This document shows positions 1-10,241 of a stretch of DNA of 64,000 nt, piece by piece (the stretch's first letter is position 1; every line of letters starts with the position of its first letter). The stretch is from Deltaproteobacteria bacterium (GTDB taxonomy: Bacteria; Desulfobacterota; Desulfobacteria; Desulfobacterales; ETH-SRB1): NCBI GenBank assembly GCA_030272815.1, contig JAJSZT010000009.1, positions 1 through 64,000 of the forward strand, given 5' to 3'. Position numbers and translations under genes: made by a program. The notes beneath the pieces are model-generated. The model had not been told where the DNA came from. It saw only the letters and a program-made list of their open reading frames with translations, and did no database searches.

Positions 1-2009
1 AGGAAGAGCTTGGTATTGAGAATGTGCCGGCATCAATTTTTAACTCAACCAATTATCTAAAGAAACATTTCGACTCTCTTCAGCTTCTTGCGAGAGACTG
101 TAAAACAATAGAAAAATATTTTGAAAAGGTAATACAATATTTTAACGAAAGCATTGAAGATATAATTTTGTATGATTTGTTTATTAATATTCAAAAATAT
201 GCACGGTTCAACATAACCGGCACACAATACCTTTTTTTTCACGAACTGAATAAAAAAGGAAAAAATTCTACTTCAGAATCATATCCGATATTTTTTATCG
301 AAGCTGATTTTCTTCTTGGACATGATGAAATAACTATATCTTTTCCACGCGATCTTGTTCTGATTAATACACCTGCTGTGAATTACTTCAGGTTCCCAGC
401 AGTTCTAACAACACCAAGGTCTTCAACTTTTCAAAATGCTGCCATTGATCTCGGCGGAATTGAGGTGTTTTTACAGGCTCAATATGGCTGGACAGAACCA
501 TTTGTGCTTGAAACCCATTTTAAGCAGATATCTGCTCAAAAAGATATTTATCCAGATATTAAATGTCGCATTGGTTTTCAGGTTGTTAGAAAGGAAAATA
601 AAAAGCTTTTAGATTACTCAGAAATAATGGCCCATATTTTATCAGGGGGAAAAAGTAAATTCAGTGATTTTATCTCCGATTATATAGACGGTAATGTTGA
701 AAACACACAAGACCGTATTGATAAAGAATATAAAGAAAAATATCCGATAAAAAGTCCCCAAAGATACATTTCTGAAAATCCTTTGAATTTAAACAATTCT
801 CAAAAAAGGATTCTGCTTGCGCTCAATAATCAGAAAAATAAAATCATCGTAGTAGACGGTCCACCTGGAACCGGCAAATCGCACACAATTGCCGCACTAA
901 CCTATTGGGCCAACCAGGCAAATAAATCTGTTGTGATCACGTCACATAAAAAAGAAGCTCTGGATGTTATTGACCGGATGCTGACAGAAAAATTCTGTAA
1001 TCTGCATCCAAAGGCAAAACCTTCAATTGTCAGGTTTGGAAAAAACGACAAGTCAATAAATAGACTTGAAAATACGCTCCAAAGCGCTGTTATTAATGCA
1101 GCAGGCGACAGAACTAATGAATACAATGAGCAGGCCACAGCAAAAGATGTGAAAACCTGCAAAACAGATATTATTGAAAAGCTTGAAAAACAGCTATCAT
1201 TCTCTGATGAATATAAACAAAGCATCAAAGATCTCTTTGAATTTGAAAAAACTCAAAATGAACTTGTTGCAGCAGAAATTATAACCGAAGCTGAGACTGA
1301 ACTTCCCAAGGTATCAGAATCAACCAATATCGATTTTGACAAAATATTTCAATTCGCATCAGAAGAAAGTATCAGCAGCCTGAAGAATATAAATCTGCCT
1401 GAGTTTAATTTTCTTTTAAAACACAAGAAAGATATTTCGATATTTATTAACGCTTGTGAAGAAATTAACCAGCATGCCGGAAAAGGTTTTGATGCAGACA
1501 TAGAAACTTCGGAAATTCCAGAGACATTCATAAGATTGATTGAACAGTGTTTAAACCTGTTTAAGAAAAACATTCCGATAGATTCACTTAAACCCTCTGA
1601 TATCACTGGTGCTTTTCTCAAGAAATTATTTAAGAAGACTCCTGAAGACAAAGAGATAAAAAATCTTATCAAATCTTTAAAAAGTTTAAAGCATATAAAT
1701 ATCATAGAAGACATCGCACGCATTAAAGATATTTCACGAAATGAGCTTACATTAAATGATGTTTCAACAGGCATCGGAGAATTACGTGTCGCTATCTCAC
1801 TAAAAAAGCATCAGAATATTATTAATGAATACCGCTCTATTAATTCCAATAGTGAAAAGAATATTTCGACAATATATCAGACGCTTTCAGGTGTAAAAGA
1901 CTCGCTTGATAAATTCAGCGTCGAGCTCTTTAATTCAATTACAGAAATGTTCAATATATATGGTATTGTTCTTTCAATAGTTCAAAATCGGAGAATACAT
2001 AAGGGCTGA
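1..2009 (+). pseudogene. N-terminal part of a superfamily I DNA/RNA helicase, cut off before its helicase core is complete
   Basis: The frame is open from the window edge, and a GTG at 24 is only an internal or alternative start, so the gene probably begins outside. About 280 residues of AT-rich N-terminal sequence lead to a Walker A motif GPPGTGKS (about residue 279 from the GTG), followed by helical, coiled-coil-like sequence typical of large defence-associated SF1 (AAA_11/AAA_12-type) helicases. The frame stops at 2009 without the later helicase motifs. The next frame picks up immediately with a C-terminal nuclease domain, so what remains is an N-terminal piece of a helicase-nuclease fusion whose centre has been lost. 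The helicase call rests on the P-loop and the architecture; the deletion is inferred. Confidence 0.7.
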
Positions 2010-2319
2010 ATTTGAAAGGCAGATACCAAAGTATCGTGTTGACTTTCTGATGACCTTTTCCAGAGAAGGAAAGGAGAAGTCACTTATTCTGGAATATGAT
2101 GGAGTGGAATTTCACACTAAAAATTCTGATATGGTAACCAGACATAATTTTACACAGGAGTATCTTGATTATGATGTAAATCGTCAGATTGAGCTTGAAA
2201 GCTATGGTTACAGGTTTTTGCGGCTGAACAAGTTTAATCTGCGGCCGGAACATGATGGTGAGACAAAGACGGATGTTTTGGATAGATTTTTGAGAAAGGC
2301 GTTCGATGCTGATGAATGA
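1981..2319 (+). pseudogene. C-terminal DUF559/Vsr-like nuclease domain of the same broken helicase gene
   Basis: In frame 1 the reading from 1981 gives a fragment containing EYIRAEFERQIPKYRVDFL and then LILEYDGVEFH. This is the PD-(D/E)xK-like pattern of the restriction-endonuclease-like domain (DUF559/MTES_1575 type) found at the C-terminus of helicases in defence islands. The conserved sequence starts well upstream of the first ATG (2050), and an in-frame stop lies at 1978-1980, so this is not a complete independent gene. It overlaps the end of the N-terminal fragment in another frame, which is what a large internal deletion with a frame change would leave. The AlbA_2 regulator begins 12 bases downstream. 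Confidence 0.65.
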
Positions 2320-2331
2320 GGTTTTTGAAAT

Positions 2332-3849
2332 ATGACAAAAGACGAATTAATCGAACTCCTTAATGGGCATGAATGGAATAATGTTGAATTTAAGAAGGCT
2401 CAGCGCGGTGTGCCTGAGTCCGCCTATGAGACCGTGTCCTCTTTTTCAAATACTGGTGGCGGCTGGCTGGTGTTTGGTATCAGGGATTATGACGGCCATT
2501 ATGAAGTTGCGGGTGTTCTTGAGGTTGACAAAGTTCAGAATGATTTTTTGAGCGCGCTACGTGCCGGTAATAAGGTAAATCACGATATTAAGGTCGAAAC
2601 GGAATTAATCGTTGTAGGGCATAAGACAGTTCTGGCCTTTCGCATACCCGAGACATCTCGGCAAGACAAGCCAATTTATCTGAACGGCGATATCCGCCGC
2701 TCATTTATTCGCAGAGGAGGTTGTGATCAGCGTTGCACTATGCCTGAAATCGAGCGTTTCCTGCGGGATGCGGCTGAGAAACGCTGGGATGGACAGGTTT
2801 TCAGCTATCCACTGGAGGAAGCCTTTCATCGAGAGTCAATCAAATGGTACCGGGCATTGTTCAACGAAAGAAATCCCGGTCATGATGAATCTCTCAGCGA
2901 TCAGGAATTTCTCCACCAGTGGGGTTACTTAATAAGAAAAGATGAAATATTACAACCTACCATGGCCTCCATTCTTCTTTTCGGAGCCCCGGCGGCAATT
3001 CATCAGATGCTTCCCAGGCCTACCCTTGATGTTCAATGGATTCCATCAGATCTTGGTGAACCACTACCAGAAGTTCGCTGGTTGGACCGTACGGTTTTTG
3101 AGGATAATCTCATCATCACGTGGCGTGGACTTGTTACCAGCTACATGCAGAAGACAGAAAAACCTTTCCGTATTGACCCTCACACCTTGCTGAGAAATGA
3201 CGCGCCACCCGAATACAGAGTATTCCGTGAAGCTGCTATTAACCTGTTGATTCACCAGGATTATGCCAGTCACGGTTTCAAGGCGGTAATTAAGTTTTAC
3301 CGGAATGTGATTCAGTTCTGGAATCCAGGAGATGTTTTCGGAAATGCCGATCATCTGCTGGAGCCTGGTGAAAAAGAAGTGCGCAATCCCCAAATTGTGG
3401 CGGCATTTCGGCGACTGGGACTCTGTGAGCAGGCAGGCACAGGGCTGCGGATGGTGTTGAATCAATGGCAGGCATTGGGACATCTTGAGCCGGAGTACGA
3501 TAATGACCGCTCGCACAAGACCTTTGAAATACGTCTGCCTTTGGCAAAAGACCAGGTTACACCACAAGTCACAGGTGAAGTCACAAGTGAAGTTACAGGT
3601 GAAGTCACAGGTGAAGTTCAGAAATTCTTAAAAATACTGCATACGCCTATGAGCCGCTCAGAAGCTCAGATTACTCTCAAGCTGAAAGGACAAGCAAACT
3701 TCAGGGATCGCTATTTGAAGCCGGCTCTGGATTTAGAACTTGTGGAAATGACAATTCCTGACAAGCAGAGAAGCAGCAAACAAAAATATCGTCTTACAGA
3801 TAGGGGCAAAGAATGGGTTGAACAGAACCAAGCGGAAAAACAATCATGA
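2332..3849 (+). CDS. AlbA_2-domain ATP-binding transcriptional regulator (COG2865, RecG-like)
   Basis: 505 residues. The N-terminal third has the Schlafen AlbA_2 pattern (NVEFKKA near residue 18, then FSNTGGGWLVFGIRD near residue 40), a putative nucleic-acid-binding module. The middle holds an HATPase_c_4-like segment (FREAAINLLIHQDYASHG near residue 302). A short run of VTGEV repeats (about residues 404-425) acts as a linker to a C-terminal winged-helix-like region. Proteins of this layout are common in defence islands and mobile regions and are annotated as DNA-binding regulators; the ligand and targets are unknown. The ATG follows the broken helicase gene by 12 bases, so the two were probably co-transcribed. 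Confidence 0.85.
   Translation: MTKDELIELLNGHEWNNVEFKKAQRGVPESAYETVSSFSNTGGGWLVFGIRDYDGHYEVAGVLEVDKVQNDFLSALRAGNKVNHDIKVETELIVVGHKTVLAFRIPETSRQDKPIYLNGDIRRSFIRRGGCDQRCTMPEIERFLRDAAEKRWDGQVFSYPLEEAFHRESIKWYRALFNERNPGHDESLSDQEFLHQWGYLIRKDEILQPTMASILLFGAPAAIHQMLPRPTLDVQWIPSDLGEPLPEVRWLDRTVFEDNLIITWRGLVTSYMQKTEKPFRIDPHTLLRNDAPPEYRVFREAAINLLIHQDYASHGFKAVIKFYRNVIQFWNPGDVFGNADHLLEPGEKEVRNPQIVAAFRRLGLCEQAGTGLRMVLNQWQALGHLEPEYDNDRSHKTFEIRLPLAKDQVTPQVTGEVTSEVTGEVTGEVQKFLKILHTPMSRSEAQITLKLKGQANFRDRYLKPALDLELVEMTIPDKQRSSKQKYRLTDRGKEWVEQNQAEKQS
3567..3620 (+). repeat. In-frame 12-bp tandem repeat inside the AlbA_2 gene
   Basis: About four to five imperfect copies of a 12-base unit (gtcacaggtgaa with variants) encode repeated Val-Thr-Gly/Ser-Glu. 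Because the unit is a multiple of three, gain or loss of copies would change linker length without breaking the frame. Similar VTxE linkers are seen in other proteins of this family. Confidence 0.8.
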
Positions 3850-4315
3850 TACATTTAATGGCATTAAAAACGGCGCGGAAACGACTGGAGGCAAAGCCTG
3901 CGTAGTGCAAAACGGAATACAAATGATGTCAGTGGGGATAAAGTGAATCGGAGGATAGTTTACATATTATTGCTTTTTTTCTTCGGGGAATAGGCATGCT
4001 GGTCCTGGAGTTATAAATTGAACGTATCAAACTGCATCGTGTGGACTTTGCTACCAAACGTGCTATATCTGTAGCTGGTTATATGTTAAACCATCATTTT
4101 CAAAGCAACAAACGGGGTAACAAGTGGTACCCACGGATAGATAAAAGCGGCGGCCTTTTTGAAAGATGGCAGGCTTTAATAAACATTTGAGCATATTAGA
4201 ACAGATCGCCATGTATCCGCTGCTAATAGATTATGTATAAGAAAACAGAAAAAAATAAAATGATAATTTTAATATTACCTGCTAAGGTGTTATCAAATAT
4301 AAACTGGAGATAAAA
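3850..4315. other. 466-bp gap between regulator and IetAS-like pair, with a short unassigned open frame
   Basis: No complete gene is visible. Frame 3 is open from 4017 to the stop at 4190 and reads like protein (for example HRVDFATKRAISVAGYMLNH, then a Trp/Tyr-rich end), but it has no start codon of its own and I do not recognise it. It may be the tail of a lost gene. The last ~80 bases before 4316 are AT-rich and could hold the promoter of the ATPase/protease pair. Confidence 0.4.
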
Positions 4316-5332
4316 ATGACACCATCTGATTTAATAAAACAGCTTTTTTTATCCTTCAATAGTAAAGATGATGAAGCATTTCTATGTGCCGCGCGGGAGT
4401 ATATAGAACGAGAAAAGCGAAAAAAGCATAATATTGTGGCAAGGGAGCTTGAAAAAGCTCTCTATGATGCAAATGTATCCAAGATTTCAGTTGCAGAGCG
4501 GCGGTTCAAAAGTAGTATGCCAATTCCACGGGATACAGAAAAAGGTTTTCCTCTTCTTGAAATAAAGCATTTTGATGATAATTTGGAAAATCTGATACTT
4601 TCGCAGGGCACAAAAAATCAGATTGAACAGGTGGTCAGAGAATTTAAAGATGCTGATATTCTGGCTACATATAATCTCAACTATAAAAAGAAAGTTCTGC
4701 TCTGCGGAAAGCCTGGAACCGGCAAAACGTTCTCTGCACAGATAATCAGTTCAATATTACATATTCCTCTAATCTATATTCGATTTGATGCCATTATTTC
4801 ATCCTATCTTGGAGAAACTGCCACGAATCTTAGAAAAGTTTTTGACTATATTGAAAATGGCACCTGGATAGTTCTTTTTGATGAGTTTGATATTATTGGC
4901 AAGAATCGTGATGACAGCCACGAACACGGCGAAATTAAACGGGTGGTAAATAATTTTTTACAGATGCTCGATAATTTCAATGGCAGCAGTATTATTTTAG
5001 CGGCAACTAATCATCAGTACATGCTTGACCCAGCCATCTGGCGACGATTTGACGATGTAATTTATTATGAACTTCCAGATACTAAGACAAGAGAAAAATT
5101 GTTTGAACGCTATTTGCGCCCCATGAAGCGGGATAATGATATTGACATAATTAATGCAGCAAAAAAAACAGAGAAACTTTCTCCATCAGATATAAAAATG
5201 ATAGCCGAAGAAGCAATGAAACTTGCAATTATTGATTCCCGCAACAGTTTATCTATGCCGGATTTAATGGCAGCTATTGATAGATTTATCAAGCGTGAAA
5301 AGGTAAAACAAAACACTGTGGGAGATGAATAA
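4316..5332 (+). CDS. ietA: AAA+ ATPase of an IetAS-like ATPase/subtilisin defence pair
   Basis: 338 residues. A helical N-terminal ~100 residues precede an AAA+ core with Walker A GKPGTGKT (about residue 130), Walker B IVLFDEFD (about residue 186), an AATNH sensor-1 segment and WRRFDD near an arginine-finger position. The fold is closest to FtsH/VPS4-type classic AAA ATPases. The stop overlaps the start of the downstream subtilisin (TAATG), a two-gene arrangement known as IetAS (first described in Agrobacterium plasmid incompatibility, later found to give phage resistance). The likely role is an ATP-driven sensor or remodeller that controls the protease. GGAG lies 8 bases before the ATG. Family call is firm; function in this host is inferred. 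Confidence 0.85.
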   Translation: MTPSDLIKQLFLSFNSKDDEAFLCAAREYIEREKRKKHNIVARELEKALYDANVSKISVAERRFKSSMPIPRDTEKGFPLLEIKHFDDNLENLILSQGTKNQIEQVVREFKDADILATYNLNYKKKVLLCGKPGTGKTFSAQIISSILHIPLIYIRFDAIISSYLGETATNLRKVFDYIENGTWIVLFDEFDIIGKNRDDSHEHGEIKRVVNNFLQMLDNFNGSSIILAATNHQYMLDPAIWRRFDDVIYYELPDTKTREKLFERYLRPMKRDNDIDIINAAKKTEKLSPSDIKMIAEEAMKLAIIDSRNSLSMPDLMAAIDRFIKREKVKQNTVGDE

Positions 5333-7764
5333 TGAACTCATACGAACATCTCTCTTTGCCGGTTTATAATGCTGATACTGAGAGACAAAAACGGGGTGGC
5401 GGCGGTGGTTTTACAATTCCTGCAGGAAGAAATAAAAGTGAATTTTCCCAAACAGCATCTCAAAAAGCTGATGCAATCGCCACTTCATTTCAGGAGATTA
5501 AAAGAAAATTTTCCGGTAAAATAAATCCATCTCTGATTTATGAAATAGAGATAAATCAAAGTGTTGCACCTGAAGCATTTGAAAAAACACTGGTTTCTAT
5601 GGGTATTCATGTGCTTTCGATTGCAGAGAATAAAAAGGGATACTGGATTGTTTTCAGTGATGATGACGATTTGTACAGGTTCAAGGAGAAACTCTCAACT
5701 TACGGCTCTGATGAAGGTCCTAAATATGATTTTTTTAATGCGATAGAGTCTTTCTGTGATATTCCAAGAGAAGAAAAAATTGGCAAAGCATTAGGTGAGC
5801 AGCCGCTCGGAGACAAACCAGAGTTTATTGATATTGAATTGTGGAAAATGGGAAATCCGCAGAAGAATGAGGATTTCATAATTGAATTAAAAACCACTTA
5901 CTCTGATTTGTCAATTTTTAGAATAACAGATAAGCTTGTAACTAAATCGTTTGTGCTTTTGCGGGTGAAGCTTAACGGAAAAATCTTTAATGAAATAATT
6001 GAGCTCAAAGAAATAGCCAGAGCTGATCGCCCTTTCGTCCCTACTTTCAATCCATTTGAATATCGAAGTATTGATATTTCTGAAATGGAACTGAATGCTC
6101 CGGATGAAAACGCAGCCGGTATTCTAATCATCGACTCCGGCATTATCTCAAATCATCCTCTACTGGAGAAGTGTGTTGGCGGGGAAGAGAATTTTCAAAC
6201 AGGTGAAAATGAGATTCAAGATACTGCAGGACACGGAACCGCAGTTGCCGGTTGTGCCGCTTATGGTGATCTTGAGAAGTGCATCGAAGATAAGTACTTT
6301 GATCCTTCTAACTGGATATTTTCCGCAAAAGTGATGTATTCGGAAAGAGATGTTAATGGCGATACTGTAAAAACAACTTACGATCCTGAAAAACTTATTG
6401 AGCATCAATTTAAGGATGCGGTTGAGAGTTTTCTCTCAAACCACGAATATCACATAAAGGTTGTGAATATTTCTTTGGGAAACAACGATGAAGTTTGGCA
6501 TAAAAATTATACTCGCCAGCTTCCTCTTGCAGCATTGATTGACGAGCTTGCCTATACATATCCTGGAGTGACATTTATTGTATCTGCCGGAAATCAGGAT
6601 CCGCTTAAAATTTATAATGTTATCAGTGAGATCGCAGGCAACTACCCTAAATATTTGCTTGAAAATGAAAACTTTAAAATTATCAATCCCGCCACGTCAG
6701 CGCTTGCTATTACCGTTGGCTCAATAGCAGATCAAGTAAAAATTGAAAAAGAAAGATATGGCGCAGAGCAGATAAAAACGGCGATTGCCAATGAGTATCA
6801 ACCATCTCCATTTTCAAGAACAGGTCATGGCATAAATGGTATGGTAAAACCTGAGCTTGTTGAATATGGCGGCAATCTGATTCTTTACAAAAATTATGGC
6901 CGCATTTCTGAAGATACCGGAGGTAAAATGGCGCTGTTAAATAATCAAACAACAGAAAATATTATCAGGTTTGATTATGGTACCAGTTTTTCGGCTCCAA
7001 AAGTTGCTTGCCTTGCTGGAAGAATAGCAAATAAGTTTCAACATAAATCAGCAAACTTTATTAATAATATGCTGCTTATCGGCGCTGATTACCCCTTTGT
7101 GCCGGATAAGCATTTTTATGATTCAAAAGATAAAGACAATGCCTTAAAAGAGCATTTATCAGTATGTGGTTTTGGTGTTTCCGATTATGATAGAGCTGTC
7201 AACTCTTTTGATAACAGAGCTGTTCTATTTGATGAAGAGCGGATTGGCTTGAATCAAATAAAAGTTTACTCACTGCAACTGCCTGAAATATTTTTTTCAG
7301 AAGCAGGGAAAAAGAAGATCACAGTAGCTCTAACCTTTAACCCTGAAACCCGTTCCACCCGTGGAGACAGCTATCTTGGCAATCGGATGGAATTTCATCT
7401 GTTCCATTCAGTGAATCCTCAGATATTGGTGGAAAAATATGGGATAATTTCAGAAGATACAGAACGAAAAGGCGTACCAGACGATATCAAAAAATTTGAG
7501 ATTGATGATTTTTTCCCTGGAGCCAACACAAGAAAAGCAGGCTGCCATCAAAAAGCGTGGAAGGAGTATAAGAGAGAACCAAAAAGAGCGCCATCTTCGC
7601 CAATCTCTTTAGTCTTGTTGAATTTCAATAAATGGATAAACGATGAAAATCGTATTCAGGATTATTGTATATCTGTCACCTTTGAGCATGAAAAAGAGAT
7701 TAAGCTTTATAATGCGATAAGAACAAACATTCAGCTTAGAGCAAAGGTTCGACAAATCCGGTAA
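5332..7764 (+). CDS. ietS: S8 subtilisin-like serine protease, partner of the AAA+ ATPase
   Basis: 810 residues with no signal peptide, so cytoplasmic. The N-terminal ~260 residues include a Gly-rich stretch near residue 22 and an unassigned alpha/beta domain. The peptidase has the full catalytic triad: Asp268 in LIIDSGI, His301 in GHGTAVAG and Ser552 in GTSFSAPKVA, with an oxyanion-hole Asn segment (SAGNQDP) between. About 200 further C-terminal residues follow. A cytoplasmic subtilisin translated in overlap with an AAA+ ATPase matches the IetS role: proteolysis after ATPase-mediated recognition of invading DNA or phage. All triad residues are present, so it should be active. Confidence 0.88.
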   Translation: MNSYEHLSLPVYNADTERQKRGGGGGFTIPAGRNKSEFSQTASQKADAIATSFQEIKRKFSGKINPSLIYEIEINQSVAPEAFEKTLVSMGIHVLSIAENKKGYWIVFSDDDDLYRFKEKLSTYGSDEGPKYDFFNAIESFCDIPREEKIGKALGEQPLGDKPEFIDIELWKMGNPQKNEDFIIELKTTYSDLSIFRITDKLVTKSFVLLRVKLNGKIFNEIIELKEIARADRPFVPTFNPFEYRSIDISEMELNAPDENAAGILIIDSGIISNHPLLEKCVGGEENFQTGENEIQDTAGHGTAVAGCAAYGDLEKCIEDKYFDPSNWIFSAKVMYSERDVNGDTVKTTYDPEKLIEHQFKDAVESFLSNHEYHIKVVNISLGNNDEVWHKNYTRQLPLAALIDELAYTYPGVTFIVSAGNQDPLKIYNVISEIAGNYPKYLLENENFKIINPATSALAITVGSIADQVKIEKERYGAEQIKTAIANEYQPSPFSRTGHGINGMVKPELVEYGGNLILYKNYGRISEDTGGKMALLNNQTTENIIRFDYGTSFSAPKVACLAGRIANKFQHKSANFINNMLLIGADYPFVPDKHFYDSKDKDNALKEHLSVCGFGVSDYDRAVNSFDNRAVLFDEERIGLNQIKVYSLQLPEIFFSEAGKKKITVALTFNPETRSTRGDSYLGNRMEFHLFHSVNPQILVEKYGIISEDTERKGVPDDIKKFEIDDFFPGANTRKAGCHQKAWKEYKREPKRAPSSPISLVLLNFNKWINDENRIQDYCISVTFEHEKEIKLYNAIRTNIQLRAKVRQIR

Positions 7765-7972
7765 TTTTATTTGTTACCAAAATATGTGGCAATAGATAAC
7801 AGACTAAAAAAGCTGTGGCGTTTTTTATTTCTGTAATTTTGTGTAAAAAATCGTAGTTAGCAACTTCATCATAATTTTTCCGGTTGATGAATTCAGCCGT
7901 TGACCCTCCGGCTTGCAGCAGACTTCTTCATTAGATGAAAGCCTATGATCGCTTAGAATCCAGGAGTATTTC

Positions 7973-9856
7973 ATGGTTAAGACCGACCTTACAGACGAAG
8001 AAAAGAAACTGATAATTGAGGCGCTGAATAACAATATTGAACTGCCTCCGGAGCTGATGATAAAGCTTTTTCCTGGTCTGGCCGAAAAGTTTGATGTTGC
8101 AAAACTCGACAGGGCTAAAATTGTTACCCTTGAGTATGCTGGAAAAAGAAGCGAGGCCGCTATCCTGAACCAGTCGTCTCCGACGGATGCCGGATCGCCG
8201 CTCCAGGTTGAACGGTGTTTTAAAGACGGCAGCCTGACCGGCGAAACCCAGCTTGATCTATTTACGAAAGCAAAGGACGGAACGGATGATAACTGGCAAA
8301 ATCTGATTGTGCAGGGGGATAACCTGCAATTTCTGAAAACCTGTCACCGGAATGCTGATCCGCTGATCAAAGACAAAGTCAAGGGCAAGGTGAAGCTGTT
8401 TTATATTGATCCGCCATTTGCGACAAAGAGTGATTTTAGAGGATCAGGAGATGAAAAGAGTTATTCCGACAAGGTCGATTCAGCCGAGTTTATTGAGGGG
8501 TTGAGAGAGCGGCTGATTTTTTTGCGTGAATTATTAGCTGATGACGGAACAATCTATGTGCATCTTGATTGGAAGATGGCTTCCTATATAAAAACAGTAA
8601 TGGATGAAATATTTGAAAGGCATAAGTTTTTAAATGAAGTAGTTTGGGCATATTTTGCATTTAAGAGATCGACATCCAAAAAGTTTCCTCAAAAGCATGA
8701 TGTTATTATTTCATATGTAAAAAATAAGAACAAGTATTGCTGGGAAACACAATATAAGCCACATAAAGACGAATACTTAAAAAGATGGAAAAAAGATTCA
8801 AACGGCAGATATTATCGTGATGATGTCAATCCAACTGGTGGTGGTACAAGAATTATATATATAGATAAGCTAAAAGGAGATATAGTTGATTCAGTTTGGG
8901 ACGACATTCCACCTGTAAATCCCGTTGCTTTAGAGCGTGTTGACTACCCCACCCAAAAACCCGAAGCCCTGCTCGAACGTATCAGCCTTGCCTCATCAAA
9001 CCCAGGTGACCTCGTTATGGACGCCTTTGCCGGTTCCGGCACCACCGCGGCAGTTGCGGAAAAACTCGGCAGGCGCTGGATTGTCTGTGATTTCGGCAAA
9101 CATGCGATCTATACCATGCAAAAGAGAATGCTGAAAATCGGCGAATCAAAAGCACTCGGTAAGGATGTAAAGAAAAACCAAAAATACGACAAGCTTCCAA
9201 AACCTTTCTGCGTGGTTTCCACTGGGGCTTATGATTTTTCCCGCATCATGAAGCTCAGGGAGAATAAGGATGCATATGTTGATTTTGTGCTGGGCCTTTT
9301 TCAGAGCAGCCGGGATGAAAAGGATTTATCGGGCAAATACAGGCTTACCAATATCTTTGGTGAAAAAGACGGCGATCCTGTTGAGGTTTATCCTGTCTGG
9401 AATGACGAGTATTTGAAAAACATCAGGATTGACGAGAAGTATCTCAAAGGGATCATTTTGCAGTTACAGCAGCAGCCAAGTTCCCAGGAAAATGTCAATA
9501 ACCTTATCAATTCGACAGGGTTTTATTTTAATGATGATGTTGAAATTGAAGTTGAGAGAACCAAACAGGGTTTGAAGATTATTCGGTTTGAGACAAAGAT
9601 CCTGGATAAGCAGGAAAAGCGTTTAAAGGGGCTTGACGGGCTTGCAATGCTGCTTGTCGATGTTGATTATGACGAAGAGATTTTTGATATGGACAGAACC
9701 GTATTTGCCAAAGACATTAGCGCTGACGGCGAAATCAGAATGACCGGTTTGACGGAGAGCATTGCCGTTATTGCCATTGACAAACACGGCAATGAGAGCA
9801 AACTGTTGATAATCGTAACTACTCAGGTGGATAGATTGAAGGCTGAAGGCTGTTAG
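7973..9856 (+). CDS. Type III-like DNA adenine methyltransferase (Mod), beta-class
   Basis: 627 residues. Motif IV, DPPF (about residues 146-149, preceded by FYI), comes before motif I, FAGSGTT (about residue 352), the order of beta-class N6-adenine/N4-cytosine methyltransferases; the sequence between (about 215-300) is AT-rich and probably the target-recognition region. The C-terminal ~250 residues resemble the extended tail of type III Mod subunits. The ATG has AGGAG a few bases upstream. A broken Res gene lies 770 bases downstream with an MNT/HEPN pair between. With Res broken, this enzyme is probably an orphan methylase. DPPF rather than DPPY is a known tolerated variant. Confidence 0.88.
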   Translation: MVKTDLTDEEKKLIIEALNNNIELPPELMIKLFPGLAEKFDVAKLDRAKIVTLEYAGKRSEAAILNQSSPTDAGSPLQVERCFKDGSLTGETQLDLFTKAKDGTDDNWQNLIVQGDNLQFLKTCHRNADPLIKDKVKGKVKLFYIDPPFATKSDFRGSGDEKSYSDKVDSAEFIEGLRERLIFLRELLADDGTIYVHLDWKMASYIKTVMDEIFERHKFLNEVVWAYFAFKRSTSKKFPQKHDVIISYVKNKNKYCWETQYKPHKDEYLKRWKKDSNGRYYRDDVNPTGGGTRIIYIDKLKGDIVDSVWDDIPPVNPVALERVDYPTQKPEALLERISLASSNPGDLVMDAFAGSGTTAAVAEKLGRRWIVCDFGKHAIYTMQKRMLKIGESKALGKDVKKNQKYDKLPKPFCVVSTGAYDFSRIMKLRENKDAYVDFVLGLFQSSRDEKDLSGKYRLTNIFGEKDGDPVEVYPVWNDEYLKNIRIDEKYLKGIILQLQQQPSSQENVNNLINSTGFYFNDDVEIEVERTKQGLKIIRFETKILDKQEKRLKGLDGLAMLLVDVDYDEEIFDMDRTVFAKDISADGEIRMTGLTESIAVIAIDKHGNESKLLIIVTTQVDRLKAEGC

Positions 9857-9893
9857 ATCACTTCAACCTTCAGCCTAAATAGAAGGAGTTATT

Positions 9894-10241
9894 ATGAAGT
9901 CTTTTGAAAGTGTCTCATTGATGAAAAATGAAAGTGACGCCATCAAGGCAGCCATTAAGATGCTAAAAAGTGAATTCTCCATAGCTAAAGTTATTCTGTT
10001 TGGATCAAAGGCCCGCGGAGACTATGATGAGTATTCAGATATCGATTTGCTTGTGGTTGCTTCCAGGTCGCTGCATTGGAAAGAGGAGAAGGCCATTATT
10101 GGGGCTTTGTTTGATATCGGTATGGAATATAATGTTATTTTCAGTCCGTTGTTCACTTTCTCTGATGAGTGGGAGGAAGGTATATTCACGGAGTTTCCTG
10201 TTTACCAGGAAATCTCACGAGATGGAGCTGTTGCGTTATGA
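9894..10241 (+). CDS. MNT-type nucleotidyltransferase (antitoxin-like)
   Basis: 115 residues with the minimal nucleotidyltransferase signature ILFGSKARGDYDEYSDIDLL, including the GS motif and the paired Asp residues that bind metal. Such proteins pair with HEPN-domain proteins and can act as antitoxins that modify the HEPN toxin with nucleotides. Its stop overlaps the start of the HEPN gene (ATGA), so the two are translationally coupled. It lies 37 bases after the methyltransferase. Confidence 0.85.
   Translation: MKSFESVSLMKNESDAIKAAIKMLKSEFSIAKVILFGSKARGDYDEYSDIDLLVVASRSLHWKEEKAIIGALFDIGMEYNVIFSPLFTFSDEWEEGIFTEFPVYQEISRDGAVAL

Noticed and set aside
3559-3620. Possible CRISPR array
   Set aside because: The unit is only 12 bases, in frame within a gene, with no spacers.
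10169-10237. Longer HEPN protein starting upstream
   Set aside because: The extra residues read an out-of-frame part of the MNT gene; the ATG at 10238 gives the usual ATGA overlap.
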